From Hydractinia symbiolongicarpus (taxonomy: Eukaryota > Cnidaria > Hydrozoa > Anthoathecata > Hydractiniidae), in contig NC_079880.1 of the NCBI RefSeq assembly GCF_029227915.1, positions 31,489,501 to 31,553,500 of the forward strand: DNA of 64,000 bases. The letters run 5' to 3'. This document shows, piece by piece, positions 22,701 to 34,700 of the stretch. Numbering within the stretch: position 1 is the stretch's first letter; the number at the start of each line of letters is the position of its first letter. The position numbers and the translations under genes were made by a program. Below the pieces are notes generated by a model, which was given only the letters and a program-made list of their open reading frames with translations, had not been told where the DNA came from and did no database searches.

Positions 22701-25700
22701 AGGCAGATAATTTAGGTCTAAAATTTAATATAGGAAATAAAACTATTGAAAGTGAAAATAACGTGAAATTACTAGGTGTGACTATAGACAATAAATTAAA
22801 TTTTGACAGACACGTTAGTGATTTGTGTCGCAAAGCATCAGCCCAACTAAATGCCTTATTTCGATTTAGAAGTTTCTTATCCTTTCAAGCAAAATATATT
22901 TTAGTTCAAAGTTTTATCTACGCAAATTTCAATTATTGTTCCCTTATATGGCATTTTTCTTCTTCTAAATCTTTATCTAAAGTCGAAATGATACAAAAAC
23001 GAGCATTAAGATTTCTGTATAATGATACGGTAAGTACATACGAAAATTTACTTAAAAATTCCAGCAAGAGTCACATGAATGTAAATCGCTTACGGTCATT
23101 GTGTATAGAAATCTCTAAAACTATAAATAACAGCAGCCCTCTTTTTATGAAAGATATATTTTGTTTAAATGATAACGGTAGGACAGTCAGAGAACAAAAT
23201 ACAAATAATTTGGTAGTCTCAAGGAAAAGGACCGCGACTTTTGGAACTAATAGCTTATCAGCCCTGGGACCAAAGATTTGGAATAACCTACCATCACATT
23301 TGAAACGATGTGACAACCTTAAAGTTTTTAAAAGCATGATTAAAATGTGGGACGGATGTAAATGTAACTGTGATGAATGTAAGGTCCCTTTATAGAACTT
23401 TGTTGTTATTATTGTTTATATATATAAAAAAAATGATTTTATTTAATTGTAAACATAAAAAAAATTTAGTCGATTTAGATTAGTTTTCTTAATTACTTTT
23501 TTTTTGGAAACTATTGTAAATATGTGAATAATCGACTTTAAATAAATTGAAAAGAAAAGAAAGAAAAGAAAGAAAGAAAAAGTAAGAGGACAAGAGCTTT
23601 ATCTGGAACCGTAAAAAGGTATGGAGCAACCGTGCCGTGCATGACAACAATGCAGTGTTTTCGAATTTAAGAATCGAATATATTTCAAACGGAAACGTAA
23701 CAGATGTAAACATTGATTTAACTTTGTTTACATTAAGGTTTATTATAACGACATCAACCACTTCGTAGCGTTAAAAACAGTAACAACGGAAAAATTACTT
23801 TTTACATTTTATATAAATTCTTCTCTATTATATACACGCTGTATTTTATAAGAATAGTGCTTTTTGATTTCCGCCAGCGAAGGCGGAATCTTTAAAAACG
23901 CCTGAGGAGATAGATAGAGAGATAGGTAGATAAATAGAGACAGCGCAGCTAGGCTGGACGCCCGAAACTTATCCAGGCTAAAGCCTAAATCCTCGTTTTG
24001 ATAGATTTTTTTCTGAGAACGAGGCTTAAATGAGTTTTAAGCCAATAAGAATCCTAACAGTGCATCAAATTGCTTTATTATCCAATGAACAACACTTTAT
24101 TTTAAAGTTTATATGCTATCGAAAGTTAAAGCTCGTGCAGTGTAGCATAATGAAGATCGTCTTAGAATTGCGCCATCTTTGATGTTATTAACGTTTCACT
24201 TTAATAATTACGTCATTTGCTTCTGTACAATTTTGCAAGCACGTAGACTAAAGCTATATTAAGCAAAACTAATTAATTATTCATGAATTTTAATTTAAAG
24301 AGGAATTGTTGAGGCTGAATATTTTTGGTGAAAGATAATGTATTATAGCTAAAAAACCGTGACAAGTGTGTTATAAAAGAAAAAAATAAGTATATGTAGT
24401 CTGAAAATAACCTTTCGTAACTGATTATGTGAAAAAAATTTGCTTTAAAGATATTTTCAAAGTTGTTTTTCAGAGAAAAGGAGAAAATAAATAAATTTTC
24501 AACCTTGCCGTTGTTCTTATTTTGATTTTATTGTTCATCAATTTTCAAGGTTTATTATTTTTCTTTTAAAATTGTTCTTATATAGAGAAATGAAGTTTAT
24601 GTAAGTTAAGTTAGCTATGATTTTCAGTTACAATAATAATCAAAAATTTAAATTTAAAATTTTAGAATATTCAAGGATTTTGTTCCCCCATATTACTCAG
24701 TCCTCTTCACAGTTCAGTACTTTTTTAGATTATTGCTAATGGCGGAAATCTTTAAGCCGCAGGGCTTCTTGTTTTTTTTCGTTTCAGCCTTCATGTTCCT
24801 AATTTTCCCTGGTGTACTTGCCCATTGCTTTGGGGAGTAAGAGGTTGTGAGATATATACGCAATAAAAAAGTAAACTTCTAATAAAATTTGTGCATCATA
24901 CAAATTTTTATATTAAAACAAACAATCAAGCTTAGACATATTCTTAGGATATTCTGACCCATTGATAAGAGTATATTCTTACAAAAAAATGTTAAATATG
25001 TTCAGGCTGAAGACAAAACATATTTAACTTCATATTTAAGGGAAAGTTTAGCTGGAAGCATGTAAACGGCTTAAAAACGTTATTCACCTAAATTAATTTC
25101 TCTACCAGATAATCTAAACAACAGAGCTGCTTTTCTTTCGCTTTCTCAGTAGTAGCTAGCGTTCTCTGGATAAAAGTCCAATCAGTTTTTTACTTCGATT
25201 ACTAAACTTCGCTTCGTCCCAAAGAAAACAAATTGAAAATGTATAACTAGCTACAATTGTTTGATACATTTCTATTCAGTTCTCTTTTTGACGTTAGATC
25301 ATCGTACGTTTTTCTTCTTTATAACAAATATTATAACATAAACATTTTTTTGTCTCGCTCGACAACAACAGTCGCTCTAACAACAACAGTTTTGTTTTTT
25401 ACATCTTAGATTCGAATTATCATTCGAATTCGATAGTTTTTTTTAAAAAGAAAGCAACCTCGGTCCCAGAACACAAAAATGATAGCAGAAACAAATAAGC
25501 TTTAATCTAACTTCATGATGAGTAAACATTGTTAGAAATAACTTTTGTCAGGATTACTTTGAAAAAGAGACAACTTTCTTCGCTTCGGTTTTCATTTTTC
25601 AGTTGATAAACTTTGTTTCCGTGAGATACGGCGCACATATGGCAAACCAGGGGGTAAAATTAAATTATTCTATCTATAACGACCAACGGGGCTTTTAAAA

Positions 25701-28700
25701 CAAAAAAACATATAAAAACATTAAAATAAATTAAAAATTAGTTTTAATAAAATAATAAAAAGAGTTTTATTTTTTAAAGTAATAAGAAAAGAGAATTAAA
25801 TGTTTAAATAGTAACCCCCTGCTTTGCGGTTTTTTTTAACTTGGTAAAATTTAGCGTAACGCCACGTCATAAGAAAGTGACCCGTGATTTCCGTGTCGTG
25901 GACTCACAGTTTTACTCACGCAAGGGAATTAATATATAAGACTAGTCGATAAGGCCCGTAGAAGAATCAACTCAGGCAGAAGATTAGGTTGTTTTACAAA
26001 AAAATTGGCGAAATGTAGTTTATCTGTTGCCTGTAATGCGTGCAGATTGAAACGCTGATAAAAATAAGTGTTCGCAAACGAATAAGGAGATATATATATG
26101 TGTTTTAAAATTTTAAAATTTTGCTGACGTCAGTAAACTCCTTTAAAGTACAAATAAAATTTTTTTTTAGAAATTTGCACAAAATCCATTTAGGCAGGAG
26201 TACATTGGGAAAGAGAATAAATTTGTTTACACGTTGCTTCCAATGTGTAGAGCTTGAAACGCTGATCAAAAAAATGTATAGAATCACGTAAAACACCAAA
26301 AGTAATAATAAAGTCACAAATAACACATCTCAAATATTTACATTGTATAAAGTGATTACGTTTGATTACATTGAAAACCTTTAATATTTCAATCAGAAGT
26401 GTCAAAAACATCAAAATTATATCTGGCAAATCATTTATTCGGTTGCATACTATACTGTTCCCCAAAAATATACAAAAAATGTAAAAAATGAACCGGTTCA
26501 GAACACAAATTTTTTTTCTTAGTATGATGATCTGCAGTGACCTTTACCAACCATTTTAAACGAAATGTGAAAAAGAATAAGGAGTAAATTTTGAATCAAC
26601 AAAGATATATATTAGTTTTGGAAGTTTACATAAAATGTAAAACAGATCGGTTTTTGAAGAGCACAGCCAAATCAACAAAAATCAGTTCATTTAGCATGTT
26701 CTATATTGCCATTGCCCACAAATCTTTAACAAAAAGGTTATGAAACACACCAAATTATAGAAAAATCAGGCATTTCATAAAATATATAAAAAAAAAGTTT
26801 TTGTCAGAACAATTAGGTATTTTTTTATCATCACCAAACACAGTTAATATATAGATGACTTGCTATCTTGAAATATTTTTTTTAATTGTTTTTATTTTTT
26901 TAGCAGGCAAAATAAAGCAATTCAATTGGCTAATAATTCTTTTTAGAAGATCTGATTGGTTAAAAAACTATTTGCCTGCCGAAAAAAATGTAAAAAAGCT
27001 TATAGCAAGTCATCTATACAATTATAAAATTCTTAACAAAAACGTGAAACCATGGAACTTTCTTCCAGCAAAAATGAAATCACATACAGTTTAGTTCTCC
27101 TCCACAAAAGTTTATTACGAAATATGAAAAAGCCATTAGCTTACACAACAGCCTTTAGTGGAGTCCAATTCCACAAAAAATTGTTCTTTCAGTATATTGC
27201 ATGTGGTCTTTTCCCACAAAAGTTTACACAAAATTTTAAAAAAACAGCAGTTTGCAACACAAACAAAAACATAAACAACCTCTCATCCTCTCATAAATTA
27301 CAATAAAGTTAAAAACTCATGTAAATTTCCAATCAAATGTCTACAACTCCCTGTAAAAATAAAAAAAATTTACATGTAGGATGACGAAAGTTAAACAGGA
27401 TTTCAGAAACAAAACAATAAAAAATAACTTTATATATTAAATCTTATATTATTAAATCATGAAAGAAGAGGCAATACCTTATCGGTAAAAAAAGTCGGCA
27501 AACTAAATTTAGGTTAGGAGGTGACTAATATTTTTTGCGACTAAAATTTTTGCCGACTATTTTATTACCGACCCAACTTTTTTTTTGACTTTTTCTATCA
27601 AAAACATCTCAGTGTCAACAGAAGAATTTGTTGGATTGCGTTGGATTGTATTTGTTTTAATCATGGTTTTCACTTTTTCACTGAAAAAGAATTAGTAAAA
27701 CGTAATGTAGAGGCACTTAAGAAATATTTATCTTCTCGAGGCATATCTTTATCTGGGTGAGGGAGTAGAAAAGCTGATTTAATTAAGAAAGTCCTAGTTG
27801 CTCCGTTACTTGTACTTACAGTGTTACCGTCCTTGGAGGAGAAAAGCAGAGAGAGAAGAAAAAGTAATTAGAAAAGTTAAAATTAGTAAAATATACATGG
27901 CTAACAAAAATACGCACCAATAGACTCCTTTAAGCTCAACAGTGTTATCAGTGATCATCCACCTACATGATATGGATTTGATATGGATTTGATATGGATT
28001 ATGGATTTATATTATGCGAGAAGAGAATAAAGACGTTTGAAATAAAACTAGGCCTCTAAAGGTTTATATGGAAAGAATTTAAAAGTTTTTTTGGATTTAC
28101 GTATGCCATATAAGAGATTTTAAGGAAATCGTACTCTATTTGTGGCTATCGACGAAAATTGCGACTCTTATACATTCCGAAGTAATTTTATTGCTTATAC
28201 AAAGATTATTTTGGATTAGTTGGTTTATATACAGAAAGTTTAAACGTTTTTGGGTATTACACGTCCCGGCAAATTGCAACAATTTGCAAAACTTCTTATC
28301 AACACTCTATATCACCATGGTAACCACAATGTCTTATGCCGTAATATTAATAACATCACTAATTACTTTATGTATTGATTTTAACGATAGCATTGAGACC
28401 ATTGAAATAAATGGAACGATTGTAAAAGGTGACAGAAGCTATAGTTACGTTATTAAAAGAGGTAAAGCAAGAGTCTCCTATTATAACAATACGTGTGCTA
28501 CATTTAATATTATTTTGCAAAGTGGCGACGTGGAGACCAACCAAGGGCCCAAACCCCAAGCAACTAAGTGCATTAAATGTAGAGCAACTATCAGACGAAA
28601 TCAAAAGCAGCTCGCCTGTGAAATGTGTTTTAATCAAACTCATGCAAAATGTGCCGATACCAACTTGACACATTCCATAATGAATTGTATTCCGGTAAAG

Positions 28701-31700
28701 TGGACATGTACTGACTGTACACACTTATTAATGCCGTTTGCGCGAGAGAATGATTTGAATTCAACTATTTCATCAACTATTTCAGGTGCAACATACAGCA
28801 GTCATCAACACGCATTGCATGAACATTATCAAAAATTGAGAGTACTGCACATAAACACACAATCGATGACATCTAATTTTAACGATTTACTGGTATTATT
28901 GGATGACCACCCATTCGACATTGTTTGCTTATCCGAAACATGGCTAAAAAATAATGCTAATTTTTTGGAATACGTCCGTATACCTGGTTACTCAATGGAA
29001 TATGTGAATAGAGACCAAATTCGAGGAGGGGGTGTTGGAATTTATGTGAACAGTTTGATCAAATATCGCATTCGAAAGGATATTAATGATATGTACGAAA
29101 ATTTAGAGCATATATGGATCGAGGTAGATGGCCGAAACAAGCATAGTAAACTACTTCTTGGGGTCATATACCGCTCGGAAAGAATCATCTCCTTTTCTGA
29201 CTGGTTAACCAAATTTGAAGATTTGATAACTTATATCCAAACAACATGGGATGGCCTGCTACTTATAACAGGGGACATAAACATAAATCTTCTCAAACCA
29301 GAATGTTGCCAAGTAAGACAGTACAACAATATTTTATCTGCATTCAACCTTAAACAGATAGTATCAAAGCCAACCAGAACGACTCCTTTAAGCGCAACAT
29401 TGATCGATCATATGATAATTAACAATAATACCAAAATCGCACATACTGATGTATTACCATGCGAAACTATTAGTGACCATGATGGACCTTACGCTATCAT
29501 CAACATTAAATACGATAAGTTTAAACCTCGATATAAAATGATAAGAGATGAAAGGCAGTTTGATAGGGAATCTTTTGTGTCGGATTTCTCGAACCTACCG
29601 ATATCAGTTATATACGCTATAGGTGATCCAGAAGAAAAAGTGGAGATACTTCACAAGTTCATGCAAGATTGCATTGATAGACATGCCCCGTTAAGAAGAA
29701 CAAAAATAACAAGACCACCATCTCCATGGATTCATACTTTAAACATAAAAAGTGACCAAACGAAGCGAAATAAACTTCGAAAACTTGCTCATGAAACTAA
29801 CGATCAAATGATATGGAACGAATTTCGACAACTTAAAAACTCTGTTAAGAAAAAGATCAAGAAAGCTAAAGTTTCCTTTTATAGAAAAGCACTTAGTTCT
29901 AAAAACTCGAAAGAAGTGTGGAACACTATCAATCGAATTTTACATCCTCCTTCGAAGCCTCTTCATTTTGACGCTGATAGTGTAAACACTTTTTTTGCCG
30001 GAACAGCTGAGCGAGTTACTGGATCAATTCCAAAATCTGAAATTGATTTAAAGGAAGTACTCCAAACATTACCACCATCGACTTCCAAAATGTTTCAACT
30101 CAGACATGTTAAGTATGAGGAGGTACTTAAAGAACTTAAAGGACTACGTAACGATATATCAACTGGGTTTGATGATATACCAGTGAAATATGTTAAATTA
30201 CTAGCAAATGAAATTTCTTCTGTTCTAACACATATTATAAATACGTGCATTGAGAAAAAATGCTTCCCGTGTCAATGGAAAGTGGCAAGAGTCGCACCTA
30301 TTCCAAAAGTGAATGTTCCTACATCAATAAAAGAACTACGACCGATCTCCATCCTTCCTATTTTATCCAAAGTATTTGAACGTCTTATCCTTACACAAAT
30401 GATAATCTTTATCGATGAGAAATCTTTATATTCCGAAACGATGTCCGGGTACCGAAAAGGACACTCCTCGACTACTTTGTTGATGAAACTTAGAACGGAT
30501 ATCAAAGAAGCAATGAGTAAAAACGAAATCAGTCTTGTAGTATTAGCTGACTTTTCGAAAGCCTTTGATACTGTTCAATATGAAACTACAATGAGGAAAC
30601 TCAACCAAATCGGTTTTTCCAAAGAGTTTGTTGAACTAATTTTGAGTTACTTGTGTGGCAGAAAACAAATTGTGCGAATTAATGATAAGACCTCTGAATT
30701 TTGTAACGTCACATCTGGTGTGCCGCAAGGGTCAATATTAGGCCCTGTTATTTTCAATTTATACGTCACTGACCTGGAAATGAACTTGACAATGAGTACG
30801 TTACAGTATGCTGACGACACCACTTTGTTTACGTCCACAAAATTAAATAATCTTGCGAAGGCAAAGGAACAAATAAACGGAGATATAAGTCAACTTCAAA
30901 GATGGTCTACAAATAACAATCTTGTTCTGAACAAGGAAAAAACAAAGTTAATGGTGTTTTCAACATCACAAATGTCAAAACGACACAATCTCAACGACCT
31001 CGATTGTACTGATATCAAACTGGATGACTTCCAGATTGAAAGAGTTCCAACATGGTCTGTATTGGGTGTTAAATTAGATGAACACCTAAGTTGGAATGAT
31101 CATGTACAGAGTGTAGTATCGTGTTGTCATGGCATCTTATCTATATTACGTAAACTAAAACGCATGGCACCATTTAAGTTACGAAAACAATTAGCTGAAA
31201 TGCTAGTCTTGTCAAAATTAGACTTTAACGACACTGTTTATATTCCATTAACAGCCATCCAAATCCGAAAGCTGCATAAAGTGATGATATGTGCAGCCAG
31301 CTTTGTATGGAATAAGTACAGCCATACTGAAGATATAACACGTTTAGGTTGGTTACCTATTAAACAAAGACGAGAATGGCATTTGATGATCACAGCCTTT
31401 AAAAGTGTTCATCAGAATAATTGGCCAAAGTATTTGAAAAATGAAATTGTTGTTCACAAAAGAACTCTTCGAAATGCTGACGAAATTCGATTAAAGACAT
31501 CACTTCGCAAAAACACTTTCGAAGATGTAACAACTACGTCTTTCAATCGACTTCCTAAAGACATTCGCTCGATTAAAAAGCTGATAACATTTAAAAGAGA
31601 GACAAAATTATTTTTACTGAAAGAAATTTAAGTAAATTTTTGTGGATCATTCTGTTGTTATGCGTTAATTGACTTTTCCTTACTCAAATCGCGCACTTTC

Positions 31701-34700
31701 TCTTCTGTGTTTTTGTTTTTGTTTTTGTTTTCTCGTCCGTTTCTTTTAACAATATTATTATTAGTATTTTTTTTTAATATATATTAGAAATTTCTTTTAG
31801 TGTAAGCATAATGTATATATATACATATATTTTAAATTTTATTAATCTCCTTGTTTAAAATTTTCTGGATGAAGAGCTATGTATATTTGTATATGGATAT
31901 GCCAGAATATAGTCTTTTAATAATAATAATAATAATAATAATAACTTAACACACACGCTTTAAATTCTGGAAAAATAATATTTTACTTGTCACAATGCAC
32001 GTGGTCCCTTTGTAAAGTTTACAGGAAATGCGAAAAGAAATATAAAATACATCTGCAAAAGTTAAAGTTTTTGAAAGATTTTGTAGGTAGCTAGCTAGCT
32101 TGTTACATCATCATTCTTACTCATAAAAGAAAAGAAGTTTGGAAACTAAGGTAGCTAGCTATAGATAATTAAAAAAGAGGAATAACAATATAAGTCATAG
32201 GTTAGAGCTAACCATGGGATGAGGGAGAAGGCATTGGAGGCTAACATTAGCTAGCTAACAGTAGCTAAGACACCCAGTTAAATATACTTAAACTTAGAAC
32301 ACTTAGCTAAAACTAAAGCTAGCTATTTATGCTTAGTAAAACACATATAAAGAGAAACAATAGTAATGTAAGAATAATAACATTACAGTGAGCAGTAAGT
32401 TCAACATACCAAAGTTTCCCGTTTGTTAGTTAGTGCGTAGCATTTTGAATTTTAGGACAAACACATTAGTTACGCGCCAGGGAATACATTAATTATGCAA
32501 CAAAATGTAAACTATGGTGGCTAGGTTTTTTTTAAAAAAAGCGCTAAAATATAAAACTTCAAGAATTTGAGGTTTTTCTTGGAAAATGCGAGTCTGCTTA
32601 CTCCAGTGGCATAAAAACTAATCGTTTGAAGTTCTTACTATTTGTGATTTCAAATCCACTTCAAACTCTAACCTTTATTTTCTACTTCTAACTTTACTAC
32701 TTTACTTCTAGCTCTAGCTACCACTTTTTACTTCACTTCTTGGACTTTTCTTTCTCTGAATTACTTTTTGCGCTTTTTTCGAGACAAAGGGACCGTTCTT
32801 TTGTTGTTGTTTATTTCGGTTTCGAGGGACACCATTTTTGTAAAGAAAGCCGTTAAATTTATTTCAGCAAATCAAGTTGCTCCATTTTGATAACGTGATG
32901 TAAACAAAGTAAAGCCGCTAGCAAAGTGGATATAACTTTTTCGGAGACTTTAAAGGAAATTTCTGCAATATGAAGGGAAAATAAAGATATCCACTTTGCC
33001 TGTCACAGACAGACGGACACACTCTCCGTATTATTATAAGAGATATAGATATTTATTTATGTCATTAAAACTATGCATGTTGATACACTGTAATTTTCTG
33101 ATGTACTTCTTCTAAATTTTTGTACTTCTTCTAAATTTTTTTTGACACGTTCTAAGCCAGAATAATGTTTTTTATTTAACCAGTCTCGATGTGAAACTCA
33201 ACATGTAAGTTTACACTTTACCCATTTTCAACTTAGTGAAATACTTATGAAGGTGGTACTAAAAACATGTATTAATTGTAGTTTGAGGCATTTAGTGTTG
33301 TGGGATTAGATCTACTTTATATACCTGATAGAATATTCGTTAATAGTAAAACCTTTCTCTAACGCCAAAGTACGCATCTCTTGGTTAAATACATCGCTAC
33401 CAGTAAAATACAAAACTCCACAATAGTATTGATCATTTGGTATCAATCTAAAAACGACAAGAGTAAGGGGCTCACAATAACAATTTTATCTAATTGATAT
33501 TCATTTACAGTTTTTTTTAACATATCACATACCGAACATCAAGCCTGCGAAATGGTAATTTATGTGGCAGCCTTCACACACCCTAAAATATATGCAACAC
33601 GTCCTTCACTTAATTAGCAGTAGGAGCACACAGAGAAGCTTGAACAGCATTTTCTCTTAGAATTTTAAACATTTCTCTTAAGGCTATGTGACAACTGCAA
33701 AAATGTATTGTAAACATATCATACCATGAATTTAGAGTCGCCATGAGATATCGTGTCCGTTATATAACTGCGTTTTTCCAATGCTGAAATTAATCCTTGG
33801 AATTTAACGTTCTGTAACAAAATTTTGATTTTTAAAACTAAACGCAATCTAATTTCTGTTGCATCATAAATACGAATGATTATGACTTGTACAAATATGG
33901 AAACTGTAAACCTTACCGTTCACTAAAACAATTGTGACTAAAGTTGTGTTCTGAAACTACTCAAAAGTAGCTTTCCATATTTAACACATTGGACTTTTGA
34001 AACCAGTAAATAATTGATACATAGTCATTTTGTTACATGAAACTTTTACAATCGAATTTAAAAACTTGAAATAAAAGTTGCTAAAAAAGATAAAAAAAAC
34101 CTTTTTTTTGGTCAAAATGTTTATATTGGTCTTCCCATTTGACGGCTGCATTGTTATTTGCTTGTCATCACAAAGTATCTATAGTTGGAAGTTTGTTGGA
34201 ACATATTTGATTAACTATAAAAACATTTTCGCTTGTAGCCTGGGTAGTTTCTGCTGAATTTTTCGTGTTTGGCGAAATATTGGCACAGGGAACATAAAAA
34301 GTCTGCTGAACTTGATTTTGACTAAAGTCTATTGACAACTTATGCCACTTTAGGCATCGAAAACTTGTCCGTCTTTTAACAGAAAAGCATACCGAGCATA
34401 AGTTGGTGACGTGAAAATTGGTTAAAAAAACTCATCTTAGCCTTAGGTTTTAGTGATACGAATGCCTTGAAGGTATCTTAAAAAAAGCAAAGGCTCAGTT
34501 TAAAAAACTTGTAGTACAGAATCAGAAATATTGGAGCCTATTATATTATACTTCTGGTATTCACAATAATATTTTGTGTTTCTTACGTTGGAGTCTGTAG
34601 TAATTGATCTTTTTACAACCGGGTGGCCATAATAGAGTGTTCTTATTGAGCTTGTCTTAGCTTCTTATTTTATAATGAAAAGGCAACGTGGTGGTTTTTG

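Larger units (their letters stand above)
16914..24772. mobile_element. Composite with 0.9-kb inverted arms around a BEL/Pao remnant
   Basis: The left arm (16914-17801) and right arm (23868-24772) are inverted copies of each other along nearly their whole length. Both begin with the outer hairpin ACAAGAAGCCCTGCGGCTT and end with the inner palindromic motif around CCGCCTTCGCTGGCG next to CTAT-type tetranucleotide repeats. Between them lie a 5'-truncated BEL/Pao retroelement and a LINE. The arms may be the terminal inverted repeats of a DNA transposon that took up retroelement sequence, or two independent inserts in opposite orientation. No clear target duplication is visible. The whole composite lies in a POLB intron. 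Confidence 0.6.
27431..31939 (+). mobile_element. Full-length LINE insertion with 8-bp target duplication
   Basis: AATAACTT flanks both sides (27423-27430 and 31940-31947). The 3' end is an (AAT)n tail at about 31919-31945. The element contains a long untranslated start region, one intact protein gene and a 310-bp 3' region. It is inserted in repeat copy 1. Confidence 0.8.
25940..33046 (+). repeat. Unclassified 2-3 kb repeat family, copy 1 (split by a LINE)
   Basis: The segments 25940-27430 and 31940-33046 together match 37296-39592 in order. Shared landmarks are the start ACTAGTCGATAAGGCCCGT, AAATAACACATCTCAA, ACCAACCATTTTAAAC, a closing CAGACAGACGG and the end TCCGTATTATTATAA. The split is explained by the LINE 27431-31939. 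A MITE (26850-27018) is also inserted. No reading frame is supported. The start in copy 2 forms a hairpin (GTGGAAAAATCCAC), which together with the lack of long inverted repeats makes a Helitron-like or unknown non-autonomous element possible. Confidence 0.6.

Noticed and set aside
26855-27094. 79-codon open frame
   Set aside because: It lies mostly within the palindromic MITE and repeat copy 1; the frame is a by-product of inverted repeats.
28140-28316. N-terminal extension of the LINE protein
   Set aside because: It has no ATG before 28317, which itself sits in an ideal start context.
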